Source: Vibrio mediterranei (lineage in GTDB: Bacteria > Pseudomonadota > Gammaproteobacteria > Enterobacterales > Vibrionaceae). From it: a stretch of 64,000 nt of DNA. The stretch is taken from assembly GCF_900088415.1 (NCBI RefSeq), contig NZ_FLLQ01000012.1, forward strand, positions 62,001-126,000. The letters run 5' to 3'. Shown here one piece after another: positions 25,138-35,500 of this stretch (positions are counted from its first letter, which is position 1; each line of letters starts with the position of its first letter). The notes beneath the pieces were generated by a model that worked only from the letters and a program-made list of their open reading frames with translations, searched no databases and was not told the DNA's origin. The position numbers and the translations under genes are program-made.

Positions 25138-26301
25138 GTGAGAGCTTCCCTCTCTATTATTGTTTTGACGGTTTCAATCGCTTCAAGTCAAAGCGTTGCT
25201 ACTAGTTTTACCGATCCAGTTGATCATCAGTTTGATATGGGTGAATACCTAGCTGAAAATGCTTATGGTTTTTTGCCTGTACCAATACTCGTGACCGAAC
25301 CTGCCGTTGGGTATGGCGGTGGTGTGATGGGAGTATTCTTGCATGAATCGGAGGCGCAGAAAGAAAAGCGTAGAAAGTTGTCGATGACATCGGTAAATGG
25401 TGGTGCTCAATTGCTAACGCCAGCTATCACTGTAGGTGGTGCTTTTGGGACAGATAATGGTACTTGGGCTGGATTTGTGGGTCATCGGCACTCATGGAAG
25501 CGTGACAGTATCCGCTATCTTGGTGGTGCATTTTATGGTGACGTGAATATGGATTTCTATGGTAGCGGTGAACACGTCAGTAAGTTTGAGCTGAATATGA
25601 AAGGGTATGGAGAGCTACAGAAATTGCAATTTAGAGTCGCTGACACGCCATTGTTATTAGGGATCTCACAAGCTTTTGTTCAATCTACGTTATCATTAAA
25701 TTCCATCGAACGTCAGCAGGATCGTCATCGGCGAGAGTTCCATCCTTCATTAGATTCTACATTTTCAATGCTGGGGTTATTGGTTGAACATGACACACGA
25801 AATAGCTTCTTATACCCCTCTGCTGGTGGGGATTACAGTGGTGAATATCGCTTGTTTAGAAAGAGTCTTGGTAGTGACTACGATTTTGATACGTTCACAT
25901 TTAAAGGGATACACTATTTTCCAATTAGAGAATCGTGGAACCTTGGTTTTAAAGGGCAATACAACACGCTAAGTACCAGTGAGCGTTACTTACCAACACC
26001 TGTATACCCTGACATCAATATGCGCGGCATTGCTAGAGAGCGATACCAAGGTGATACAACAGCCTCGTTAGAGACTCAATTAACTTGGCAAATGACTATG
26101 CGTTGGTCAGCTTCTGTTTTTGGTGGGTTAGGTACCGCCGTTGATGATGGCGACTCGATTTTTACAACCAATAACCATTATAGCTATGGTGTTGGTTTTC
26201 GTTACCTTATAGCCCGTCGCTATGGCTTGCGTGCAGGGATCGATGTGGCTACCAGTGAATCGGATAACGCCATTTATTTTCAAGTAGGCACTGGTTTTTA
26301 G
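25138..26301 (+). CDS. BamA/TamA-like (D15 surface antigen) outer-membrane beta-barrel protein
   Basis: 387 residues with a signal peptide ending near ASSQSVA. The rest is glycine- and aromatic-rich alternating sequence typical of a barrel, ending in GTGF with a terminal phenylalanine, the outer-membrane insertion signal. VGYGGGVMG near the start and the GVGFRYLIARRYGLRAGIDVA region near the end are like the barrel of BamA-type proteins, but no POTRA domains fit in this length. Start is GTG with GAGGA seven bases upstream. It probably sits alone in the outer membrane; role unknown. Its leader can form an inhibitory stem. Confidence 0.75.
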   Translation: MRASLSIIVLTVSIASSQSVATSFTDPVDHQFDMGEYLAENAYGFLPVPILVTEPAVGYGGGVMGVFLHESEAQKEKRRKLSMTSVNGGAQLLTPAITVGGAFGTDNGTWAGFVGHRHSWKRDSIRYLGGAFYGDVNMDFYGSGEHVSKFELNMKGYGELQKLQFRVADTPLLLGISQAFVQSTLSLNSIERQQDRHRREFHPSLDSTFSMLGLLVEHDTRNSFLYPSAGGDYSGEYRLFRKSLGSDYDFDTFTFKGIHYFPIRESWNLGFKGQYNTLSTSERYLPTPVYPDINMRGIARERYQGDTTASLETQLTWQMTMRWSASVFGGLGTAVDDGDSIFTTNNHYSYGVGFRYLIARRYGLRAGIDVATSESDNAIYFQVGTGF

Positions 26302-26309
26302 TAGTTATC

Positions 26310-26341
26310 GAACAAGGGGACATGATAAGTCCCCCTTGTTT
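26310..26341. terminator. Terminator between BamA-like and DoxX-type genes
   Basis: AACAAGGGGAC pairs with GTCCCCCTTGTT with one bulged C, followed by TTAC. It lies between convergent genes. Confidence 0.65.
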
Positions 26342-26348
26342 TACTTGA

Positions 26349-27113
26349 TTAAGAGCGAGCGAACTTCATCCGTTCCAAAGCGACAGAGCCACCTACGTTT
26401 GGAAGCATAAATGGTATGGTGACCATAAAGTAATAGAACGCCAATTCCCATCCTCCACCCGGTAAAATCCACGTATAACCAACGGCAAAGTGGCCACCCA
26501 CTATCTGGGCAACAATCAGATATCCTGCTGACATGAATGCTCCAAACCGAGAAAGTACCCCTAGTCCCAATGAAATAGCAGTAGCCAGTTCCACCAGGCC
26601 GCCAAGCACAATCAGAATATTGGCGGTTGAATCCGTTAATGGGTGTCCAACCACCAAGTTACCAAATCCGTTGGCAAAAAAGTTAACCAAGCCAGCGTCG
26701 TGGGAAGAAACAAACAGTTTTTCTGTACAGTGCGTTAACCAGTTCATACCGATGAATATACGCAGCATACTTAATGCTGTTTCTGTCGGACCGTCTTTGA
26801 TAAAGGTACGTCGCATGACTACAACACACTGTGCGAGCAACGGCAGATAAGATATTGCCGCTATCCAACCAATCATTGACCAATCATGTTGATCAGCATT
26901 TCTAACGACAATGGTGGTAAAAAATAGTGGTAAAAGAAAAGACAGTGCGACATTCTTCCTATTGAAGTAGGCAGTTACGGGAATCATTATTGCGGCGGCA
27001 ATGGTAGCGACTTCAGACCAGGTACCATCGTAAAGATCGGCGTTAATGATGGCACTTGCTGCGGCGAGTAATCCTGTGAAAACGATAATATTTGCGTAGT
27101 TTTTGCTTTCCAT
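26349..27113 (-). CDS. DoxX-like integral membrane protein
   Basis: 254 residues from the ATG at 27113, chosen because AAGGTG lies nine bases upstream; the longer frame adds an unlikely N-terminus. The protein has about six or seven membrane segments. The second half has the DoxX/DUF417-like pattern: RIFIGMNWLTHCTEKLF, a glycine-rich LGGLVELATAISLGLGVLSRFGAF and IVGGHFAVGY. DoxX-type proteins are often tied to redox or oxidative-stress functions. It follows a glutaredoxin 2 gene and an SDR gene in one leftward operon, which supports such a link. Exact role unknown. Confidence 0.7.
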   Translation of the reverse strand: MESKNYANIIVFTGLLAAASAIINADLYDGTWSEVATIAAAIMIPVTAYFNRKNVALSFLLPLFFTTIVVRNADQHDWSMIGWIAAISYLPLLAQCVVVMRRTFIKDGPTETALSMLRIFIGMNWLTHCTEKLFVSSHDAGLVNFFANGFGNLVVGHPLTDSTANILIVLGGLVELATAISLGLGVLSRFGAFMSAGYLIVAQIVGGHFAVGYTWILPGGGWELAFYYFMVTIPFMLPNVGGSVALERMKFARS

Positions 27114-27176
27114 AATCGTACACCTTACGTAGCCTTCGTCGTGACTGGCAAAGGCCACAAATATTGAATTTCGGAG

Positions 27177-27821
27177 TTATTGGTATTGTTCGTTGTTGAG
27201 TAACTTCACCTGAGTACTTTGACTTTGAGTGACCATCCAATCGGCAACACTTGGCTCCCAGCGCACTTCAGGTGCACTGAAAAAGCCTCTTAAAATGGAA
27301 AATACAATAGCCTCGTCCACCAATTTCCTGCGACTTCCGGTACCTAGTTGGAGAAGTTCATTCGCCTGAGTGATCAGCACCTCTGCTTGTGAGGCGATCT
27401 GCGATGTGTCTTCTAACAAGCTGTTGAAATTAAGCTCATAGGTTTCTTTTTTAGTACGCCATGCTTTTTTTGCACTGGCGGTGGAGAACTCTTTGAGTGG
27501 CAAGGCGCTCCAACGTGGATATCCAATTTTCTGCAGTGGTAAGAAGGCATCCTTCTGCCATCTCATCACGTCTTGAGATGGCGTACTGTTTTCTGCCGAA
27601 TCTGCTAAGTCGAGCAGATAACCGATGATATCGAGACTCTCCGCCATGGCTTTTCCGCTACCTGTGACAAACACAGGAACTTGCTTACTGCCGATGATAT
27701 TTTTTGTAGTTGTATCGTCGTCATAATCTAGTGTGACAATATCCAGTGATAAGTTGAGCATTCCCGCCACGTAGCGAACACGTGCACTGAACGGGCAATG
27801 GTCATAGATATAAAGCTTCAT
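27177..27821 (-). CDS. grxB: Glutaredoxin 2 (GrxB)
   Basis: 214 residues, the length of GrxB, which has an N-terminal thioredoxin fold and a C-terminal helical GST-like domain. The N-terminus MKLYIYDHCPFSARVRYVAG carries the redox site as CPFS: the first cysteine is kept while the second, Cys in E. coli CPYC, is Ser, so a monothiol mechanism is expected. KQVPVF with the cis-proline and AMAESLDIIGYL, the glutathione-binding segment, are present. It is cytoplasmic and lies between the SDR and DoxX-type genes. Confidence 0.85.
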   Translation of the reverse strand: MKLYIYDHCPFSARVRYVAGMLNLSLDIVTLDYDDDTTTKNIIGSKQVPVFVTGSGKAMAESLDIIGYLLDLADSAENSTPSQDVMRWQKDAFLPLQKIGYPRWSALPLKEFSTASAKKAWRTKKETYELNFNSLLEDTSQIASQAEVLITQANELLQLGTGSRRKLVDEAIVFSILRGFFSAPEVRWEPSVADWMVTQSQSTQVKLLNNEQYQ

Positions 27822-27858
27822 GTTGAATACCTGTAATAAGAGTAGGCTTGGTTTTGAC

Positions 27859-28527
27859 TTAGTTGATTAACGCGCCGCCATCGACATCAATAATGGCGCC
27901 AGTCATATAGGTGTTTTCGATAGCAAACAAATACGCTTTTGCGACATCTTGCGCTTCACCAACTTTGCCAACAGGTAGATTGTTCTTGGCATTTTCGTAC
28001 ATGGTATCGCGGGTTGCTTGATCCATCCCTTTGTATGCGGTGGTTTTTGTTAAGCCAGGGCTGACGGCATTGACGCGAATTGGCGCTAGTTCTCTAGCCA
28101 AGATCTTTGTCACGGCTTCTAGTGCGGCATTCATCGCGGTTTTTGCATAAGTGTTAGGAACGACTTTTCGAGATAACATGCCCGTCGTAAACGTAATGGT
28201 GCCATTTGGCTTGATAAAGCGAGCAGCTTGTTTTGCAGCGTTGATGGAGCCCCAGAATTTGACGTCAAATGCTCCTTTAGCATCGTCAATGGCTACATCG
28301 GTTACTTTGCCTGCAGGCGCCGCTGATCCTGCAGTGACAATAAGGTGGTCGAAAGCACCGATGGATTCGAAGTAGCAGTGCATCTCTTTCTCGTTGCTGA
28401 TATCTAGACCAGTTGAGCGACTAGCAATATGGACGATATTCTCTTCGTGATTAACGAGCTGAGCGATAGCTTCTCCAATACCTGAGGTGCCACCTAGAAT
28501 GACGTAAGTTGTTTTTTCGCGGTTCAT
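27859..28527 (-). CDS. Short-chain dehydrogenase/reductase
   Basis: Classical SDR of 222 residues from the ATG at 28527, which has GGGAG eight bases upstream. The cofactor motif is GGTSGIGEAIA near residue 10. NTYAKTAMNAALE supplies Tyr and Lys of the active site, and VNAVSPGLTKT follows. HIASRS after strand 2 would allow NADPH. It is the first gene of the operon with grxB and the DoxX-type gene and is divergent from a LysR regulator that probably controls it. Substrate unknown. Confidence 0.82.
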   Translation of the reverse strand: MNREKTTYVILGGTSGIGEAIAQLVNHEENIVHIASRSTGLDISNEKEMHCYFESIGAFDHLIVTAGSAAPAGKVTDVAIDDAKGAFDVKFWGSINAAKQAARFIKPNGTITFTTGMLSRKVVPNTYAKTAMNAALEAVTKILARELAPIRVNAVSPGLTKTTAYKGMDQATRDTMYENAKNNLPVGKVGEAQDVAKAYLFAIENTYMTGAIIDVDGGALIN

Positions 28528-28647
28528 TATTGTTTCTCCCAATTCGATGACTTCATTTGATAACGCCCATTATATTTATTCGACTTAGTTTTATAATTGG
28601 GTAAAATACGAAATCATTATTCGGATTGGTTAAATAATGGAGTGCCT

Positions 28648-29583
28648 ATGGATAAGTTTTCAGATATGGAGATGTTCGCGAGCATTGTTAAGCACCAAGG
28701 GTTAGCGGCTGCGGGCAGAGACCTTGGATTGTCGCCAGCCTCAATGACGGCTAGGCTTCAGGCTTTGGAGGAGCGTTATGGCGTTAAACTGCTTAATCGA
28801 AGCACTCGCCACGTGTCGTTAACTGACTCAGGAGAACTCTACTACAAAGCTTGCTTGGATATATTGGATAACGTTAATGAAGTGGAAAATATTATCCAAA
28901 GTGGCGTTAAAGAGGTAAAAGGCGCGCTGAGAGTGTCTGCGCCAAAAGACATTGGCAAACAATACATTGTACCCATTCTCAATGAGTTTTCAGAACGCTA
29001 TCCTGACGTCATTCCTTATCTCTACCTCAATGACCACCTGTCGAACGTTAACGAATCGGGTATGGATATTGTCATTCGCTATGGGGAAATGGCAGATAGT
29101 AACCTCATCTCTCGCAGATTAGCGTCCAGTCGCCGTGTGTTGTGTGCCTCGCCAGAATACCTAGCAAAGCGGGGCACTCCTATTACCCCTCAAGATTTGG
29201 TTGGACATGATTGTTTAGTGATGTTGCGTCATAACGAAGAGTTAAAGACGTGGCACTTTCGAGAAAATGACCAACGAAAATCCATTACGGTAACGCCCAA
29301 ACGTTTTTCAGATGATGGTGAAGTGATTCGTCGATGGGCGTTAGAGGGAGCGGGTATTGCTCTTAAATCACTATTGGATGTTCAGGCAGACATTAACCAT
29401 CGTCGTTTGGTAACAGTACTTAACGGTTATATGAAAAACTTCAATGCGTCGACAACGGTATCAAGTGCGGATTTGAACGTGGTCTATTTGAGTAAAAAAT
29501 ATCAACCCAAACGCATTCGCTTGTTCTTAGACTTTTTGTTCGAACAGTTCCCAGATCTAGTCAAGCAATCTAGCGACAACTGA
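28648..29583 (+). CDS. LysR family transcriptional regulator (divergent to SDR operon)
   Basis: 311 residues. The N-terminal HTH spans about residues 5-62 (MEMFASIVKHQGLAAAGRDLGLSPASMTARLQALEERYGVKLL), followed by the two-lobed effector domain with LRVSAPKDIGKQYIVPIL and DIVIRYGEM. I use the ATG at 28648, which has TGGAG seven bases upstream and matches the usual family start; the upstream extension is not family-like. The 120-bp gap to the SDR gene is where it should bind. It belongs to the CrgA-like branch common beside SDR genes. Effector unknown. Confidence 0.88.
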   Translation: MDKFSDMEMFASIVKHQGLAAAGRDLGLSPASMTARLQALEERYGVKLLNRSTRHVSLTDSGELYYKACLDILDNVNEVENIIQSGVKEVKGALRVSAPKDIGKQYIVPILNEFSERYPDVIPYLYLNDHLSNVNESGMDIVIRYGEMADSNLISRRLASSRRVLCASPEYLAKRGTPITPQDLVGHDCLVMLRHNEELKTWHFRENDQRKSITVTPKRFSDDGEVIRRWALEGAGIALKSLLDVQADINHRRLVTVLNGYMKNFNASTTVSSADLNVVYLSKKYQPKRIRLFLDFLFEQFPDLVKQSSDN

Positions 29584-29605
29584 GGATTACGGGTGATGAT
29601 CGTGT

Positions 29606-29635
29606 AACGATAGGAACGAGTTGGTTCCTATCGTT
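29606..29635. terminator. Hairpin between convergent LysR and kinase genes
   Basis: AACGATAGGAAC and GTTCCTATCGTT form a perfect 12-bp stem around a 6-base loop. T and A tracts beside it are short, so it may be a weak bidirectional terminator. Confidence 0.6.
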
Positions 29636-29640
29636 TGCGT

Positions 29641-30906
29641 CTAGCTATCAATCCGTATGAGTCTCGCGCAGCATCCATTACCGTTAATATTGTTCGAAAG
29701 TGTAAATTGCCAGCCATAGCTTTCTGCGATCCGATGAACAATCAGCAGCCCCAGCCCATGCTCAATATCGTTATTATTGTTCAGTCCACTGCCGTTATCA
29801 GTAATGCAAATTTCCTGAGATGAGATACGGACGGAAACCTCCCCTTTGGCTGTAAAACGTATGGCATTGTCTAGCAAATTTCCGACTATCATTCTCACGG
29901 CTATCAATGGTAGGTTAACCGCTGTCCCTTCTTCGACCTGCACCGTTACTTTTGTGTCTTTTGAAGCACTTGAATAGTATTTTGCTAGCTCCAAATCTTG
30001 TTCAGTGACTTTGGTCGATAAGCTATCGGGACTCGCATTTTCTTGTTTAACGATGTTTAGTAGCAGTTCCACGGTCTGTTGCATACCGTTCGCTGCTTTG
30101 AGTATGCGTTCACGTTGCTTGGTTTGAAAAGCCTCATCTTGTTTCATTGCCTGTAGGTTGGCGGCACCCAATACAACGGCAATGGGCGTTTTCAACTCGT
30201 GGCTCGCATATTTGGCAAACATAAGCTCTTGTTTGGCGACACGCTCTTTCATTTGCGTGTAACTATTAAGATGCTCGGTGAGTGTTTGCAGCTCTAAAAT
30301 TGAATGCTCTGTGATAGAGAATGCTCCGTCTTGGTTGCTTGCGAGTTGGTGGCTGAGGGATGAGATTGGCGACATTAATGTGTCGAAGACCCTTTTCAGC
30401 GATAACCGCAAGACAAAAATCAGAAAGACCATCAGTAGCATTGAAATGATCATCAATGTGTCCCAAGAGTCATCTCCAAAGTCCATCGCTCTCGAATCAA
30501 TGGTGAGGTAAAGCGGAATAGTTTGCTCGTTAAACTGAAACTTGGTGTGATAGACCAAAAAGCCATCTTCGAGGAAGGTATTGTATTTCGTTACTTTTCC
30601 TAATGGGAAAGGCCCTTGTCGTGCGATTCTTTTCGGTAGCATATTAGCATCAAAATACGCGGTAACGCTTTTACTGAGCTGAGCCTGATTTACTTGGCGA
30701 AGTTGATAGTAGGATTGAGCAATTTCTTCAAATGAGACTAGGTGATGTTCGATCTGGTCGTCTTCCTCCAGAGCCAAGTGAAGCGAAAAGGCAAAGAAGA
30801 CCAGAAAAGAAGTGACCAAAGCGATGAGAGAGAAGGTTCGTAACAAGCGAGCTTTGACTTGTTTTATGGAGTAATAACTAGGTTGTGACTTTGACCTTTT
30901 CATCAT
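29641..30906 (-). CDS. Sensor histidine kinase
   Basis: 421-residue inner-membrane kinase. The first membrane helix is at about residues 22-42 and the second at about 150-170, with a periplasmic domain of about 100 residues between. HAMP-like linker, then H-box FAKYASHELKTPIAVVLG, N-box NLLDNAIRF, and G-boxes ITDNGSGL and GLGLLIVHRIAES. It overlaps its response regulator by ATGA. The pair is divergent from an RND efflux operon and probably senses an envelope or toxic signal to control that pump. Confidence 0.9.
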   Translation of the reverse strand: MMKRSKSQPSYYSIKQVKARLLRTFSLIALVTSFLVFFAFSLHLALEEDDQIEHHLVSFEEIAQSYYQLRQVNQAQLSKSVTAYFDANMLPKRIARQGPFPLGKVTKYNTFLEDGFLVYHTKFQFNEQTIPLYLTIDSRAMDFGDDSWDTLMIISMLLMVFLIFVLRLSLKRVFDTLMSPISSLSHQLASNQDGAFSITEHSILELQTLTEHLNSYTQMKERVAKQELMFAKYASHELKTPIAVVLGAANLQAMKQDEAFQTKQRERILKAANGMQQTVELLLNIVKQENASPDSLSTKVTEQDLELAKYYSSASKDTKVTVQVEEGTAVNLPLIAVRMIVGNLLDNAIRFTAKGEVSVRISSQEICITDNGSGLNNNNDIEHGLGLLIVHRIAESYGWQFTLSNNINGNGCCARLIRIDS

Positions 30907-31592
30907 TGAATTACCAGTTTGAAGCCAAATTTAGGTACCGTCATCAGGCATGGAAAGTCGAACGGCTTATCTAAGACATTCCTCAGTAAATAGATATGAC
31001 TTCGTAATACGTCTTTATCGGGCACATTTTCCCCCCAAAGAGTCTGAATTAATGACTCTCTCGATACCACTTCACCTTGAGCTTTTACTAGGGCGACTAG
31101 TATTTGATAGGTCGCTGGGCTTAACTCTATGTTTTCGCCTTGTCGTGTCACTTGATGGCTTTTTTCATCAATAACAATATCGCCAAATCTAAGCATGCTT
31201 TTGGCAACTTGACCACGATAGCGTTTAATTAGCGCGGTAAGTCTGGCTTCGAGTTCAGGAAACTGGAATGGCTTAGTGAGAAAGTCGTCAACTCCAGAAT
31301 CGAAACCGGTCAATAGGTCAGATTGCCCATTTAGTGCTGTCAGCATAAGAATAGGTGTCGTGCAGCCTTTAAGGCGCAGTTCTCGTGCCACCTGCATTCC
31401 ATCTTTTTTTGGCATCATTACATCTAGAATAATGGCATCGAACGCATGAGATAAAGCAAGCGATAGGCCTAACTCGCCGTTGCTTGCGAAGTCCGCTTCC
31501 GCTTGCTTGACTTCAAGAAAGTCCGCCAATATGCCTTGTAGTTCTTCATTGTCTTCTACGACTAAGATCTGGCTGCCAGATAACACACTCAT
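30903..31592 (-). CDS. OmpR/PhoB family response regulator
   Basis: 229 residues from the ATG at 31592; the longer open frame upstream is not family-like. The receiver domain has the acidic pair VVEDNEE, phospho-acceptor D57 in ILDVMMPKKDG and K107 in LTKPF. The C-terminal winged helix (about residues 130-229) contains NIELSPATYQILVAL, VVSRESLIQTLWG and RSHIYLLRNVLDKP, then PKFGFKLV. It is cotranscribed with the kinase (4-base overlap). The 150-bp region to the divergent RND genes would hold its binding sites. Confidence 0.92.
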   Translation of the reverse strand: MSVLSGSQILVVEDNEELQGILADFLEVKQAEADFASNGELGLSLALSHAFDAIILDVMMPKKDGMQVARELRLKGCTTPILMLTALNGQSDLLTGFDSGVDDFLTKPFQFPELEARLTALIKRYRGQVAKSMLRFGDIVIDEKSHQVTRQGENIELSPATYQILVALVKAQGEVVSRESLIQTLWGENVPDKDVLRSHIYLLRNVLDKPFDFPCLMTVPKFGFKLVIQ

Positions 31593-31742
31593 ATATGTTT
31601 CCAATTCAATAGCGTGAATTGATGATAGCAAATTTGTGTCGATTTTTTGTCGAAACGCGATTGTTAAGTTGTAAAACCGCTTTGACAAAAACTCGACATC
31701 GACTCCTGCACACTGCTCTTATTTACTAAGGGAGTGTGTGAT

Positions 31743-32528
31743 ATGAAAACACCAAAATCATTAGTTTGTTTGGCTTTAAGTCTGGTGGCGCCTTGGGCTC
31801 AAGCCATAGAACTAATTGGGCAAACTGTCAGTTTGTCATCGGTAAATGTGGTTGCCGAAGTCAATGGCGTAATTGAAACCATGGACGTAGAGGTCGGTGA
31901 TAAGGTTCAGCAGTACACGGTTATAGCTGAAATCAAAAAGCAAGACTTTCAGTTTGAACTAGCACGCACTACGGCCAATTTGGAACTAGCACAAGCGGAG
32001 CTCAAACTCAAACGTTCCGTATACGAACGTTATCAAGAGCTTATTAAAAACAACAACTTATCTGTCAATGAGCTTGATATCGCCAAAGCTGATTACCTCA
32101 ATGCCAAAGCATTAGTTAAGCTGGCACAAATTGAACTTGATATTGCTCAGAAAAACTTCGAAGAGACAAGTATCCGAGCCGATATCGAAGGCTTTGTGGT
32201 GAGCCGTGATACACAAGTTGGTGCTTGGGTAAACCAAGGTGATTTGCTTTATCGACTTGTGAATATTGATACGTTGACGGTACGTCTGTTAGCTAGTGAG
32301 CATGATATGTCTTTGCTATCGGTGGGGCAGTCGATAGAACTTTGGGCAGAGACAAGTCCAGAGCAAAAAGTGGTGTCGTCCATTGCTCGTATAGGAGTGG
32401 AAATGGATGTTCAGCATATGGCTTATCCGATTGAAGTTGATATAAAAAATGCTGATTTTAAGCTGATACCAGGTATGTCGATGTATGCCACGACCGATGT
32501 TTCGCAAATCACAACTTCAGTGAAATAA
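31743..32528 (+). CDS. RND efflux periplasmic adaptor subunit
   Basis: 261 residues, a short membrane-fusion protein. A signal peptide ends near PWAQA. Then comes the lipoyl-like half motif NVVAEVNGVIETMDVEVGDKVQQ, a coiled-coil hairpin at about residues 70-140 rich in Ala, Leu and Lys, and the returning half ADIEGFVVSRDTQVGAWVNQGDLLY. Beta-barrel strands end in MSMYATTDV. The ATG at 31743 is preceded by AAGGGAG. It connects the inner-membrane RND pump encoded next to an outer-membrane channel not in the window. Confidence 0.88.
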   Translation: MKTPKSLVCLALSLVAPWAQAIELIGQTVSLSSVNVVAEVNGVIETMDVEVGDKVQQYTVIAEIKKQDFQFELARTTANLELAQAELKLKRSVYERYQELIKNNNLSVNELDIAKADYLNAKALVKLAQIELDIAQKNFEETSIRADIEGFVVSRDTQVGAWVNQGDLLYRLVNIDTLTVRLLASEHDMSLLSVGQSIELWAETSPEQKVVSSIARIGVEMDVQHMAYPIEVDIKNADFKLIPGMSMYATTDVSQITTSVK

Positions 32529-32537
32529 GAGGCGATT

Positions 32538-35500
32538 TTGACCATGTTTTCTTTAATCTCCTATTTTGCTCAGCGCCCGTTTCTCGCCCGAATTATTACG
32601 ATTATGGTATTAATGATGGGAGTGATTTCACTATACACTCTTAAACTGCAAGAATACCCCGATGTTGCCTTCGAGTCCGCTGAGGTGACGACCCATTACC
32701 CAGGAGCAACGGCTTCCGATGTTGAAGTCAATGTTACTAATCCATTGGAGAAAGAGTTACGCACGGTAAAAGGTATTAACTTTTTTTCCTCTCAATCTGT
32801 GGATGGCTTTTCTGCAATAGAACTGGAGTTTCTTCCAGATGTCGATTCCACACAAGTTATGCGCGATATTCAACAAGCCGTCGATAGAGTGAGTGGTTTA
32901 CCGAAAGATATCACTAACCCGCCACTAGTGACTCAAAAGCAAACATCTTCATTTTCTGTTCTATCGTTCGGCATCAGTGCTGTTGGCGAGACGCAAGGGA
33001 ATGGAGAGTTACAAGAGTATGCGTACCACTTAGAACGTGCGATAAGCGCACTCTCAGGTGTTCAAACCGTCACACTCTCTGGGTATAGCGAGCGAGAGTT
33101 TTGGGTAGAGATTGATCCAACAAAGGCGAGTCGTTATCAATTAACGTTTGCCGAGATAAGTAATGCAATTGTTCAGTCGAACTTGTCACAATCGGGCGGA
33201 ATGGTACGTGCTAAAAACAGCGAGCAAAAGCTGATCACGATGACTCAAGTGCAATCGGCGCAGGAAATTGGAAATATCGTTATTAAGGCGCTCCCTAGCG
33301 GCACTATAGTGAAAGTTTCCGATGTTGCACAAGTGATTGATACCTTTGCGAAAGCGACGCAACAAGGAGTGATCAATGGTCAAGATGCGGTGTTATTCGA
33401 TATCTCTAACAGCGGCAATGCGGATATCACTAAAACGGTCGCCAGTATCAAAGCGTTGCTAGAGCAAGAACAAACTACGTACCAGGGGCAGTTCGTTTTC
33501 CAATATGGAATGAACCTCGCTGATGACATGAGCAATCGCTTTACTATCGTGTCGACTAACGGTGCTATTGGCCTGCTCTTAGTATTACTAGTTTTGAGCA
33601 TGGTACTTAAAAGACAAGTTGCTTTTTGGGTTTCTATTTCAATTCCATTTTGCATATTGGGTGTCATGATCGTATTGCCGATGCTTGGGCTGAATCTCGA
33701 TAGTATTACCTTGGCGGCATTGTTGTTAGTTATAGGAATCATTGTTGATGATTCAGTGATTGTTGCCGAAAGCATTTATCAACAAAAAGAGGCGGGGAAA
33801 CAGGGAGTTGAAGCTGCAATTGAGGGAACTAAAGCGGTCATTAAGCCTATTTTGGCCAGCTTGACGACCACGGCCTTGGTATTCATTCCGATGGTGTTTA
33901 TTCCTGGCATTATGGGGAAAGTGATTGTCGTTATCCCAATTACGGTTATTACCGCACTGTTGTTTTCTCTTGGTGAATGTACCTTCACCTTACCTGCACA
34001 CCTTTCTGGATCGTTAGAATCAAAGCGTGCTACTTCAGGCAAATTCACTAAGGTAGCTGGCTGGTATCAGCGGATGTTGACCAAATGTCTTCGCTACAAA
34101 AAGTCTGTTATTACCGCGGTGATCGTTGTTGCATTAGCTGGGATGAGTCTTGTGATGACTCTTAAATTAGATATCTTTCCTTCACAAGCTGCAAAATATG
34201 TAGAGGTACATACCGAGGTAAAGCCGGGAACTTCGTTAGAAAATGTTCGCGTAATGCATGCGAGAATCGAGCAGGCAATAAAGTCACTACCCGTAGACGA
34301 ACTCGAAAGTTTTGAAATGACTTATCAATCGCCAGTGAGTACAGGTCGAATCAACTTGAGTGATTATAGCCAACGAAAGCGCACAGCAGATGAGATCGTC
34401 GCTGAACTGAATCGTAAGGTTGCCAGTTACAGTGACCAGGTGTTTGTTAAGTTTTCCATTGATGCAGGAGGACCGCCTCCAGGAGAGCCTATCGAAGTAC
34501 GTGTCTTGGGAGGATTGGAGCATGATCGTCAACAAGCGGTCGAGTTGGTATCTAAATGGTTAGCCGAGCACTCTGGTCTTGCGAATGTTACTAACAGTGA
34601 AGCCTTAAAAGATCCTCAATTAAAAATAGTGCCACAGCACACATGGCTAGCGAAATATGGACTCACGGTAGCGGACCTTGCCAATACACTACGTATTGCC
34701 TTTGATGGCGAGAAAATCACTTCCACCTGGTTAAGCACCCGAGAAGTCGATATCCGTATGATTTTAAATGAAGACTACCGATCTCTAGAAAAGTTAGCGA
34801 CAACAAAGATCTATACCTCAGATGGAAAACAAGTCCCTTTGAGTCGTTTGGCAAGAGTAGAGCAAATTGACTCCCCTAGACTGATCAAACATTACAATGG
34901 ACAGCGAGAAGTGACAGTAACAGCACAGATAACGGATGATGCCCTAAGTTCAGTAGCGCTGTCGAACGAGTTACTTACTGAACTACAGGGTAAATACGCT
35001 GCTACAGTAACTATTGATATTGGCGGCGAAGCGGAAAAAACTAATGAAACCATGAGTGGATTTATTGTTGCTTTTCCTTCCGCTATGGTGGCGATCTATT
35101 TCGTTCTCGCAATCATGTTTAATTCGCTACTACAACCACTCTTAGTAATGGCAGTGATTCCATTTGCTGTTGTTGCATCGTTGATGGCATTGGTTGTGCA
35201 CTTTCAAGCGTTGTCTTTATTTGCGCTGATAGGGGTACTCGGAATGACTGGAGTCGTTGTGAATAACGCTTTGGTTCTCATTAATCGAATCAACGAACTA
35301 AGAGCTGATGGAAATTGTGGTGTTGATGCGGTTATAGAGGCGTCCGTAAGTCGACTGCGCCCAATATTATTAACCTCGCTGACAACAGTAGTGGGCTTAT
35401 TACCACTCGCTTACGGTATCGGTGGCACTGACGTTTATATGGGGCCGATGTCGTTAACATTAGGCTATGGTTTATTGTTTTCGTTACCGATTGTCTTATT